Shown here piece after piece: positions 1-6,932 of a stretch of DNA of 15,305 nucleotides. Under the pieces are notes generated by a model that did not search any database, was not told the origin of the DNA, and saw only the letters and a list, made by a program, of their open reading frames with translations. Position numbers and translations under genes: made by a program. This DNA is from Bacteroidota bacterium (GTDB lineage: Bacteria; Bacteroidota; Bacteroidia; Bacteroidales; VadinHA17). How positions within the stretch are numbered: the stretch's first letter is position 1; the number at the start of each line of letters is the position of its first letter. The DNA lies in contig JADFUQ010000050.1 of NCBI GenBank assembly GCA_015222065.1, forward strand, positions 1-15,305. Direction: 5' to 3'.

Positions 1-79
1 CCCGAAAACTTCCTGCCATTATCTTGTTTTTTTTTATACCTCTGACTACTAATTTTATCCACTGTGAAATATGCTCCTT

Positions 80-147
80 CCCCGTTGAAATACTTTCGTG
101 CCTCAAATTTCACCCCGATACAGTCATCCTTCCTTACGGGGCAGGCA
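80..147. repeat. Dispersed intergenic element, copy A
   Basis: This stretch begins CCCCGTTGAAATACT and ends TTCCTTACGGGGCAGGCA. It aligns by eye, with small gaps, to 13609-13664: both share CCCYGTT, ATACT, CAA(A)TTTCAC and TTCCYTACGGGGCAGGCA in the same order. The terminal CCCCGT and ACGGGG are reverse complements, and TGAAAT pairs with ATTTCA inside, so a folded transcript is possible. I do not recognise the family. Confidence 0.5.
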
Positions 148-176
148 GGGCAGGCGTCGAATTTCATATGGCAAAC

Positions 177-204
177 TTTTGCCAACTGCTTTTTGCCAAC
201 TGCT
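177..204. repeat. Heptad-type array (14-mer x2)
   Basis: TTTTGCCAACTGCT occurs twice in direct tandem and is followed by AACTATT. The total is 28 nt, or four 7-nt units. TTTTGCC is the reverse complement of the GGCAAAA phase of the array at the end of topA (2913-2940). Confidence 0.7.
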
Positions 205-260
205 AACTATTCCTAATACGTCGATATTAAGTTGACACGACACTAGTCTTTTCTTCCCAT

Positions 261-292
261 TATTCCACTATTCCATCATTCCATCATTCCAT
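261..292. repeat. Octad array, YATTCCAY, four units
   Basis: Four tandem 8-nt units, such as TATTCCAC and CATTCCAT, span 32 nt. Related TCTTCCC-type units flank them on both sides. The array is low complexity and non-coding. Confidence 0.65.
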
Positions 293-432
293 TCTTCCCG
301 TTTATTTGCTTCAAAAATACTAAAACTTTAAAGAATATGTGCTTTTAAATTTTGAACTTAGCTTGCTATTTTATTTACTTTGTGCAAATTTTTACTGAAT
401 ATTTAACTATTGGTAACTAATCAGTACTTAAA

Positions 433-511
433 GTGAGGTAAAGTTGAAAGTGAACTAAAGTTAATAAGAAGTTAAAAGTGAGCTAAAGTTGAAAGTGAAC
501 TAAAGTTGAGA
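433..511. repeat. 17-nt repeat set, GTGARSTAAAGTTGAAA-like
   Basis: Four 17-nt units (433-449, 450-466, 478-494, 495-511) are arranged as two pairs separated by 11 nt, giving a 45-nt higher-order period. The purine-rich CTAAAGT core is the reverse complement of the ACTTTAG core of the nonad array just downstream (529-564), so the two sets form a long imperfect inverted repeat. Confidence 0.7.
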
Positions 512-528
512 AGAGTAAGAAGTTTAAA

Positions 529-564
529 CTTTAGGCATTTTAGGTACTTTAGACACTTTAGTCA
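529..564. repeat. Nonad array, YTTTAGNNA, four units
   Basis: Four tandem 9-nt units (first CTTTAGGCA, last CTTTAGTCA) span 36 nt and vary mainly at positions 7 and 8. The array is followed after 6 nt by the octad array that leads into topA. It is complementary to the 17-nt repeat set upstream. Confidence 0.7.
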
Positions 565-570
565 CTTCTT

Positions 571-602
571 CATTTAATCATTTATTCATTTAATCATTTA
601 TA
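571..602. repeat. Octad array, CATTTAWT, four units
   Basis: Four 8-nt units of the CATTTAAT/CATTTATT type end 12 bp before the topA ATG. They therefore probably lie in the leader of the topA mRNA. The same octad family reappears at 11868-11907 in front of mlaE and, shorter, at 10462-10485. Confidence 0.7.
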
Positions 603-614
603 AAACTGCTAAAT

Positions 615-2948
615 ATGATCGAAAATTTAGTTATTGTTGAGTCTCCGGCGAAAGCAAAAACCATAGAAAGTTTTCTTGGTAAAGATTTTATTGTTAAATC
701 CAGCTTTGGTCATGTTCGTGATCTGTCAAAGAAAAATTTCGGTATCGAAATTGATAACAATTATTCTCCACAATATATTGTATCAGAAGACAAGAAAAAA
801 ATTGTCGCTGAATTAAAAAAGCTGGCAAAAGATTCCGGGGTTGTATGGCTTGCCACTGATGAAGACCGTGAAGGAGAAGCTATAGCATGGCATCTGTCCG
901 AAATATTGAAATTGCCTCCGGAGAATACTAAACGCATTGTTTTTCATGAAATTACGAAAGATGCTATACGTAATGCTGTTGACAATCCCAGGAAAGTAAA
1001 TAAAGACCTGGTTAATGCTCAACAGGCACGCAGGATTTTGGACAGGCTTGTTGGTTTCGAATTATCACCTGTTTTGTGGAGAAAAATTCAACCTAAACTT
1101 TCAGCCGGCAGGGTTCAATCAGTCGCTGTAAGATTATTGGTTGAAAGAGAAAGAGAGGTAATGCATTTCAATCCTGAATCAAAATTTAAAGTTTATGGTA
1201 CCTTTAACTTTTCTGATGAACAAGGGAAAAAAGTAGAGATTAATGCAGAAGTTACCAGTCACTTTTCCGATTCAGATGAAACAAGAAAGTTCTTAAGCCG
1301 TTGTAAAGATGCTGATTTTGAGGTTGTTGATATTATAACTAAACCATCCAGGAAATCTCCTGCGCCACCCTTTACAACTTCAACCTTACAACAGGAAGCC
1401 AGTAGAAAACTGGGATTTTCCGTATCGCAAACTATGACAGTTGCACAAAAACTATATGAAGCTGGTTTTATTACCTACATGAGAACTGATTCTGTTAATC
1501 TATCAAGTCTTGCCCTGGCAAGTGCCTGTAAAACAATAACTCAAGAGTTCGGGGAAAAATATGCACAAACACGCAAATATAAAACCAAAGCAAAAGGGGC
1601 ACAAGAGGCACACGAAGCCGTAAGACCAACATATTTTCAAAACAAAACAATTAAAGGGAACAGTTCCGAACAACGACTTTATAATTTAATATGGAAACGG
1701 ACTATTGCATCTCAAATGAGCGAGGCACAACTTGAAAAAACCACTGTCACAATTAATATTTCCAATAGTGACAAAAAGTTTATTGCATCCGGAGAAGTAA
1801 TAAAATTTGACGGGTTTCTTAAAGTATATATGGAATCGACAGAGGAAGAGCCGGATGATTCTACTAAAGGGATGCTCCCTCCAATCAGTACCGGGCAAAT
1901 TTTGAATTACGAAACCCTCAATGCTTATGAAAGGTTCTCAACTTCACCCCCAAGATATACTGAAGCCAGTCTGGTAAAAAAACTTGAAGAACTTGGCATT
2001 GGTCGTCCTTCCACTTACGCTCCGACAATTTCAACTATCCAGCAAAGAGGTTATGTTCTAAAAGAAGATCGCCCTGGTTTCAACAGAAATTTCACTGTTA
2101 TTTCTTTATCAGAAGGGAAACTTGAAGAAAAAACCAAAACTGAAAAAGCAGGTACGGAAAAAAAGAAACTGTTCCCGAAAAATATTGGAATAATTGTTAA
2201 CGATTTTCTTATTGAGCATTTCAAAGATATTCTGAACTATAACTTTACAGCTTCTGTAGAAAAAGAATTTGATGAAATTGCTGCCGGGAAGTTAGACTGG
2301 ACTGAAATGATTGATGCCTTTTATAAATCATTTCATGCAAAAGTTGAAAAAAGCCTGGCAAATTCTATTAAAAAAACCGGTGAGCGGCAACTCGGTAAAG
2401 ATCCTGAGACAGGAGAACCGGTTATGGTTAGAATTGGCAAATATGGTCCTTTTGTTCAACTGGGCGACAGTAATAAAGATGAAAAACCCAGATTTGCCAG
2501 TCTGCTTAAAGGACAGCTTATTGAAACAATTACACTCGAAGAAGCCCTTGAGTTATTCAAACTGCCAAGAACTATTGGCTATTTTGAAGGTAAGGATTTA
2601 ATTGTTGGTATTGGAAGGTTCGGACCATATGTTCGACATAACAATAAATTCTTTTCGCTAAAGAAAGGAACAGATGATCCATTGACTATTAATAAATCAA
2701 GAGCCATAGAACTGATCGAAGAAAAAAGGGAAATTGAAAAAAAGCGAATTATTAAAAGTTTTCCAAATGATCCGGACCTGAAAGTTCTTATTGGACGTTA
2801 TGGCCCATATATTTCTTATAAAAAGAAAAACTTCCGTATTCCACGGAAAAATGAGCCTGAATCTCTTACATTTGAAGATTGTATGAGAATTATTGAAGAA
2901 GGACAGAAGAAAGAAAGGCAAAAGGCAAAAGGCAAAAGGCAAAAATGA
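615..2948 (+). CDS. topA: DNA topoisomerase I (type IA)
   Basis: This 777-aa type IA topoisomerase relaxes negative supercoils in the cytoplasm by cutting and passing single strands. The N-terminal TOPRIM domain shows VIVESPAKA with catalytic Glu9 and the acidic triad in TDEDREGEA (Asp82, Asp84, Glu86). The active-site tyrosine is Tyr288 in GFITYMRTDS. The C-terminus has three topoisomerase repeats of the IGKYGPFV / IGRFGPYV / IGRYGPYI kind, near residues 606, 666 and 726. I see no CxxC zinc fingers, unlike the E. coli enzyme. The protein ends in a basic tail, ERQKAKGKRQK, encoded by a run of AAAAGGC heptamers that continues to the stop codon. The ATG at 615 places the TOPRIM motif at the usual distance from the N-terminus. 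The arginase-fold gene follows 108 bp later on the same strand. Function is firm. Confidence 0.97.
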   Translation: MIENLVIVESPAKAKTIESFLGKDFIVKSSFGHVRDLSKKNFGIEIDNNYSPQYIVSEDKKKIVAELKKLAKDSGVVWLATDEDREGEAIAWHLSEILKLPPENTKRIVFHEITKDAIRNAVDNPRKVNKDLVNAQQARRILDRLVGFELSPVLWRKIQPKLSAGRVQSVAVRLLVEREREVMHFNPESKFKVYGTFNFSDEQGKKVEINAEVTSHFSDSDETRKFLSRCKDADFEVVDIITKPSRKSPAPPFTTSTLQQEASRKLGFSVSQTMTVAQKLYEAGFITYMRTDSVNLSSLALASACKTITQEFGEKYAQTRKYKTKAKGAQEAHEAVRPTYFQNKTIKGNSSEQRLYNLIWKRTIASQMSEAQLEKTTVTINISNSDKKFIASGEVIKFDGFLKVYMESTEEEPDDSTKGMLPPISTGQILNYETLNAYERFSTSPPRYTEASLVKKLEELGIGRPSTYAPTISTIQQRGYVLKEDRPGFNRNFTVISLSEGKLEEKTKTEKAGTEKKKLFPKNIGIIVNDFLIEHFKDILNYNFTASVEKEFDEIAAGKLDWTEMIDAFYKSFHAKVEKSLANSIKKTGERQLGKDPETGEPVMVRIGKYGPFVQLGDSNKDEKPRFASLLKGQLIETITLEEALELFKLPRTIGYFEGKDLIVGIGRFGPYVRHNNKFFSLKKGTDDPLTINKSRAIELIEEKREIEKKRIIKSFPNDPDLKVLIGRYGPYISYKKKNFRIPRKNEPESLTFEDCMRIIEEGQKKERQKAKGKRQK
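2913..2940 (+). repeat. Heptad array AAAAGGC inside the topA 3' end
   Basis: One GAAAGGC and three perfect AAAAGGC units run into AAAAATGA, which supplies the topA stop. Because 7 is not a multiple of 3, gain or loss of one unit would shift the frame of the last codons. Confidence 0.8.
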
Positions 2949-2959
2949 AGAGAAAAGAG

Positions 2960-2994
2960 AAGTCGGCAGTCAGCAGTCTACAGTCGGCAGTAAG
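2960..2994. repeat. Heptad array, CAGTCNN (site 1)
   Basis: Five 7-nt units of the CAGTCGG/CAGTCTA kind (the first is AAGTCGG, the last CAGTAAG) begin 12 bp after the topA stop. A lone AAGTCGG follows at 3002-3008. The same family occurs at 10408-10435 and 13504-13531, and inverted at 13949-13976. Confidence 0.8.
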
Positions 2995-3025
2995 AGAAGA
3001 AAAGTCGGCATTTTGAATTTTAGTC

Positions 3026-3053
3026 ATTTTTAATTTTTAATTTTTAATTTTCA
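3026..3053. repeat. Heptad array, ATTTTTA, abutting a start codon
   Basis: Three perfect ATTTTTA units and one ATTTTCA span 28 nt and end 3 bp before the ATG of the arginase-fold gene. The array occupies the place where a ribosome binding site would be expected; no Shine-Dalgarno sequence is visible. Confidence 0.7.
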
Positions 3054-3056
3054 CCT

Positions 3057-4217
3057 ATGGACCTGAATTATTATTTCGATCCTGTAAGTCTGGATAAACC
3101 GGATTTTGAGCTTTTACCATCCCGGGCTCTATTCGGTAGAAATATTCATATTCATACACCTGACACTCCGGTTAATAACATTAATAACTTTGATGTGGCA
3201 ATTTTGGGGGTACGTGAAGACCGTAATTCCCCTAATAAGGGTTGTTCTGAAGGCCCGGACAAAATAAGAACCTGGTTGTATCAACTTTCAAAACCAAAGA
3301 AAAAATTCAGAATTATTGATCTGGGTAATATTAAAAAGGGAGAAAATGTTGAAGATACATATTTTGCATTACGGGATGTGGTTTCAGAACTTCTAAATCA
3401 AAATGTATTCCCGCTTGTAATTGGAGGAAGTCAGGATTTGACTTATGGTATTTTTAATGTATACAAGAAAAAAAATACTTTCTTGAACCTTGTATCTATC
3501 GACTCCAGGATAGATTGGAAAAATGATCCCGAACTAATTAATTCACAAAATTATCTTAACAAAATTATTTCCGGAAAAGAAATACCTGTACAATACTATA
3601 ACATTGGACATCAGGATTATTTTACTGACAAAAAGTTATTAAAGGAACTCCGTCAAAAACATTTTGATTCATTCCGTATCGGCGTGGTGCGGTCAGATAT
3701 TAAGGAAATGGAACCGGTATTGAGAGATGCGCATATTGTTAGTCTTGATATTAGTGCCATAAGACAATCTGATTCACCGGGGCATTTTAACCCTTCACCA
3801 AACGGATTTTACGGTGAAGAGATCTGTCAGTTAGCTAAATATGCCGGACAAAGTGATAATTTGCAGGTATTTGGCATTTTTGAAATCAATCCTGCTCTTG
3901 ATATAAACAATCAATCTTCCAGACTGGCAGCACAGATCATCTGGTATTTATTCGAAGGAATGTCACAAAAAATTATTGAAAATCCGGTTAAGCAAAAGAA
4001 CCGGTTTACAAAGTATATTGTAAATTTAAGTGGTGTTGGAAAAGATATTGTTTTTTATAAAAGTAATCATACTGAAAGATGGTGGCTAAAAATGCCTATA
4101 TCAAAAAGTAATTCTGCAAAAGCGGAATTTATAGCCTGTACATACAAAGATTATATGAAAGCAAGCAGCCAGGAAATACCAGATCGTTGGTGGAAAGCCT
4201 TTCAGAAACAAGGATAA
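3057..4217 (+). CDS. Arginase/formimidoylglutamase-fold protein, probably non-catalytic
   Basis: This 386-aa protein has the ureohydrolase (arginase/agmatinase/HutG) fold. ILGVREDRNSPNKGCSEGP with the following IR matches the family N-terminal strand. The three metal-site motifs are recognisable but degraded. GGSQD has Gln126 where the family has His (GGDH). SIDSRID keeps Asp149 and Asp153 but has Arg151 for the central His of DAHxD. SLDISAI keeps Asp231 but has Ser233 for the second Asp of SxDxD. Three of six Mn ligands are therefore missing, and a two-metal hydrolase is unlikely. Automatic annotation would probably say formimidoylglutamase; I infer a pseudoenzyme with an unknown, perhaps structural, role. 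Beyond about residue 290 the protein carries an extra segment with aromatic clusters (RWWLKMP, DRWWKAF). It lies between topA and the T9SS operon, but 350 bp separate it from the latter. No signal peptide is seen. Confidence 0.85.
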   Translation: MDLNYYFDPVSLDKPDFELLPSRALFGRNIHIHTPDTPVNNINNFDVAILGVREDRNSPNKGCSEGPDKIRTWLYQLSKPKKKFRIIDLGNIKKGENVEDTYFALRDVVSELLNQNVFPLVIGGSQDLTYGIFNVYKKKNTFLNLVSIDSRIDWKNDPELINSQNYLNKIISGKEIPVQYYNIGHQDYFTDKKLLKELRQKHFDSFRIGVVRSDIKEMEPVLRDAHIVSLDISAIRQSDSPGHFNPSPNGFYGEEICQLAKYAGQSDNLQVFGIFEINPALDINNQSSRLAAQIIWYLFEGMSQKIIENPVKQKNRFTKYIVNLSGVGKDIVFYKSNHTERWWLKMPISKSNSAKAEFIACTYKDYMKASSQEIPDRWWKAFQKQG

Positions 4218-4567
4218 TTTCCGTTTATCTAAAAAAACAACCCTTTATCATCCAAAATTCAATATTTGCCAAAATTATTCTGAGTTCTCAATTTAATCTT
4301 TTTTCTAATACCAGGGCATCTCATTGACTATCAAAGACTAACACATTAAACTATAGGAATTATCTTTATTAACATTTTCACATAATAGTTATTTTATATT
4401 AAATATACAACCTTTTTCACTTTTTATCAGTATAAGATCAATAAATGAACCAGGATTGACATAATTATTGTTCTACATATAAATTGTTAATTTGATTGAA
4501 AATAGTATTTTTACTAAACCAAAACATATTACATAACAAACATATTACAAAAAAGGGAATAATTAAT
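4218..4567. other. Array-free upstream region of the T9SS operon
   Basis: This AT-rich region of about 350 bp holds no gene I can support. Unlike the other large gaps it has no tandem array. It contains the candidate promoter at 4456-4483 and, near its end, AAAAAGGGA at 4551-4559, a possible ribosome binding site for the TTG start at 4568. No hairpin terminator for the preceding gene is evident. Confidence 0.6.
4456..4483 (+). promoter_or_regulatory. Candidate promoter for the T9SS operon
   Basis: TTGACA (4456-4461), a 16-nt spacer and TATAAA (4478-4483) resemble a sigma-70-type promoter and sit 84 bp before the chosen porP start. Bacteroidota housekeeping promoters usually have TTTG near -33 and TAnnTTTG near -7, and I find only imperfect matches to that pattern (around TTAATTTG, 4487-4494). 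The proposal is tentative. Confidence 0.35.
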
Positions 4568-5512
4568 TTGACAAAAAGAGTCAAAATAATCACATTTTTA
4601 TCATTCATCTCACTAATTTGCATGGGACAACAGGATCCTCAAATCAGTCAGATAATGTTTAACCAGATGTCCATCAACCCGGGATACGCAGGAAGCAATG
4701 ATATGATCTGTTTTACTGCTCTGAACCGCCAATCCTGGGTAGGATTTGACGGTGCTCCTAATACCACCGTTTTTTGTGTAAATGCCCCTTTAAACTTGTT
4801 TGGGATCAATAGTGGAGCTGGATTATCACTTATGAATGACCAGGCCGGGTTTAACGATAATATGAGCATTAATTTCTCTTATGCCTACAAGCTTGATATT
4901 GCATCAGGCAAGCTGGGTATTGGTCTTGGTTTAGGAATAATGAACAAAGCATTAAATCCCAATTGGATAATTCCAACAAGCGATTATCATACTCCTGCCA
5001 GCGGTGACCCTTTAATACCTGAGAATAATGAAAGTTATTTAGCTTTTGATATGGGTTTTGGAGCATATTATAAAACCCGCGAATTTTATATTGGCATTTC
5101 ATCTACTCATATAAACGAGGCAAAAATTAAGTATTCTAAAGGAACACCTTACCTGAAAAGGCATTATTATTTCATTGCCGGGTACCATCTGCCAATAAAT
5201 AACCCGATGATAGAGGTTACACCATCAATTTACATGTTTTCTGATGGAAGAACATCACAGCTTAGCATAAATACCAATATTCAATACAATAAAAAATTCT
5301 GGGGCGGCGTTACTTACAGAGCAGGAGATGCCATTATCGGGTTAGTGGGGATTGAACTTTTTAACGGTATAAGAGTTGGTTACGCTTACGATTTTGCAAC
5401 TTCTGATATAAGAAAAAATAGTAATGGAAGCCATGAATTAATGGTAAGTTATTGTTTTAATCTTAGCATCACCAGGAGTCCAAGAAGTTACAAAAGTGTA
5501 AGATTTTTATGA
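4568..5512 (+). CDS. porP: T9SS outer-membrane-associated protein, PorP/SprF family
   Basis: The 314-aa product belongs to the PorP/SprF family, Bacteroidota outer-membrane beta-barrel proteins that work with the T9SS. The family signature is clear right after the signal peptide: QDPQISQIMFNQMSINPGYAGS, then RQSWVGFDGAPNT and the repeated amphipathic strands of a barrel. I chose the TTG at 4568. It gives MTKRVKIITFLSFISLICMG, a normal Sec signal peptide, and has AGGG about 12 nt upstream. The in-frame TTG at 4496 would add 24 residues in front of the signal peptide, and there is no in-frame ATG between them. The gene is first in the porP-gldKLMN cluster, 46 bp before gldK. The subfamily choice (PorP for secretion or SprF-like for adhesin export) is not settled by sequence; synteny favours PorP. 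Confidence 0.88.
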   Translation: MTKRVKIITFLSFISLICMGQQDPQISQIMFNQMSINPGYAGSNDMICFTALNRQSWVGFDGAPNTTVFCVNAPLNLFGINSGAGLSLMNDQAGFNDNMSINFSYAYKLDIASGKLGIGLGLGIMNKALNPNWIIPTSDYHTPASGDPLIPENNESYLAFDMGFGAYYKTREFYIGISSTHINEAKIKYSKGTPYLKRHYYFIAGYHLPINNPMIEVTPSIYMFSDGRTSQLSINTNIQYNKKFWGGVTYRAGDAIIGLVGIELFNGIRVGYAYDFATSDIRKNSNGSHELMVSYCFNLSITRSPRSYKSVRFL

Positions 5513-5558
5513 TTATTAAAAAAAAATAATTTACTTGCAAAATAAAACTGAAATAGAC

Positions 5559-6896
5559 ATGAAAAAAATATTCCTTTTCTGTATTGTTCTGGCGATAATA
5601 ATTGTATTGACCAGTTGCGGACGTTCTTCTCTCAACGGTGAGCTGGTTGGAGTTAATGGCAGAAAAAAATGGTATGAACCTGATCCATATGGAATGGCAT
5701 TTGTTCCTCAGGGAAGTTTTAATATAGGTCCAAGTGATGAGGATATTGCTTTTTCAATGGATGCATTCTCAAAAACTGTAACTATTGATGCTTTCTGGAT
5801 GGACGATACCGAGATCACAAACAATGAGTATCGCCAGTTTGTACACTATGTCAGAGACTCGATCCTGCGCTACAAACTTGGAGATGCCGGTATTGAAGGT
5901 TTCTTTATGGCAGATGAAAACGGAGATCCTTACGACCCGCCTGTTATCGACTGGGAAACTAAAATTGATATGGAGAATGAAGAAATTGCTGACATTATTG
6001 AGGAAATATATTATCCTGAAAACGAAAGATTTAATAACAGGAAACAGGTAGATACACGGAACCTTATTTATACATATTTCTGGATCGATCTCCAACAGGC
6101 TGCTAAAAAATCAAGCCGGTATAACATTGAAACTCAGTCGTATGATGGAGAAATAACTAATCAGGAGGGAGAGCAAATACCAATCGAGAATCGTTCATCT
6201 TTTATTATGCACGATGAAGTACCATGTTATCCGGATACCCTTGTGTGGATCAGGGATTTTACTTATTCTTATAATGAACCATGGGCAAATATGTATTTCT
6301 GGCATCCTTCTTTTGATGATTATCCGGTTGTTGGTGTTACATGGAAACAAGCAAATGCTTTCAGCGCCTGGAGAACAAATTATTTGAATAGTTACCTTTC
6401 GAAACAGGGTAATGCCTGGGTTCAGGAATACCGTCTTCCTCTTGAAACAGAATGGGAATATGCTGCACGGGGTGGTTTAGATCATTCCAAATACCCGTGG
6501 GGTGGGCCATATACCAGAAATGATGAGGGTTGTTTTCTGGCTAACTTTAAGACATTACGTGGTAACTATATTGATGATGGAGCGTTGGTTGCAAACAAAG
6601 TTGGTTCTTACTCAATGAACGAATTCTTGTTATATGACATGGCAGGCAACGTAAGCGAATGGACATCAAGTGCTTATGACGAATCAGCATATGTGTTCAC
6701 ACATGATATGAATCCAAATTACCAGTACAACGCACGAACGGATGAGCCTCCTGTTATGAAAAGAAAAGTAATACGAGGCGGTTCATGGAAAGATATTGGA
6801 TATTATCTTCAGGTTAGTTCGAGAACATATGAATATCAAGATTCTGCAAAATCATTTATAGGATTCAGGAATGTTCGTTCATATATGGGTTATTAA
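5559..6896 (+). CDS. gldK: T9SS ring lipoprotein GldK/PorK
   Basis: The 445-aa product matches GldK/PorK, the lipoprotein that with GldN/PorN forms the periplasmic ring under the outer membrane. The ATG at 5559 gives MKKIFLFC, a hydrophobic stretch and the lipobox LTSC with lipidated Cys20; an upstream TTG at 5535 would only lengthen the signal peptide. A formylglycine-generating-enzyme (sulfatase-modifying factor) domain begins near GMAFVPQGSF and shows VGVTWKQANAFSAWR, RLPLETEWEYAARGG, YDMAGNVSEWTSS, VIRGGSWKD and FIGFRNVRSY. The catalytic cysteines of true FGE (GFRC region) are absent, as expected for a structural member. An acidic insertion of roughly 100 residues separates the first FGE strands from the conserved core. 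It lies 36 bp upstream of gldL, in the same operon. Confidence 0.95.
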   Translation: MKKIFLFCIVLAIIIVLTSCGRSSLNGELVGVNGRKKWYEPDPYGMAFVPQGSFNIGPSDEDIAFSMDAFSKTVTIDAFWMDDTEITNNEYRQFVHYVRDSILRYKLGDAGIEGFFMADENGDPYDPPVIDWETKIDMENEEIADIIEEIYYPENERFNNRKQVDTRNLIYTYFWIDLQQAAKKSSRYNIETQSYDGEITNQEGEQIPIENRSSFIMHDEVPCYPDTLVWIRDFTYSYNEPWANMYFWHPSFDDYPVVGVTWKQANAFSAWRTNYLNSYLSKQGNAWVQEYRLPLETEWEYAARGGLDHSKYPWGGPYTRNDEGCFLANFKTLRGNYIDDGALVANKVGSYSMNEFLLYDMAGNVSEWTSSAYDESAYVFTHDMNPNYQYNARTDEPPVMKRKVIRGGSWKDIGYYLQVSSRTYEYQDSAKSFIGFRNVRSYMGY

Positions 6897-6932
6897 ATAT
6901 TTTTTTTTGATTAATAATAAAATTCAACTACT

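Larger units (their letters stand above)
1..614. other. Gene-free, repeat-rich region upstream of topA
   Basis: I see no credible gene here on either strand; the only open frame (24-206) has a composition unlike a protein and overlaps repeats. From left to right the region holds one copy of a dispersed GC-rich element (80-147), a doubled 14-mer (177-204), an octad array (261-292), a 17-nt repeat set (433-511), a nonad array (529-564) and an octad array (571-602) that ends 12 bp before the topA start. The topA promoter must lie here, but I cannot place it with confidence among the low-complexity sequence. Confidence 0.7.

Noticed and set aside
24..206. 60-aa open frame near the left end
   Set aside because: It spans dispersed-element copy A and the 14-mer tandem repeat, has no recognisable domain and no ribosome binding site, and looks like a chance frame.
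177..602. Possible CRISPR array
   Set aside because: Units are 7-17 nt in direct tandem with no unique spacers of constant length, and there are no cas genes.
4445..4459. Tiny ATG-NNN-NNN-NNN-TGA frame before porP as a leader peptide
   Set aside because: Four codons without regulatory residues or an attenuator hairpin; it also overlaps the candidate -35 element.
5769..6095. 108-aa - strand frame inside gldK
   Set aside because: It lies wholly within the conserved gldK gene and shows no protein family features.
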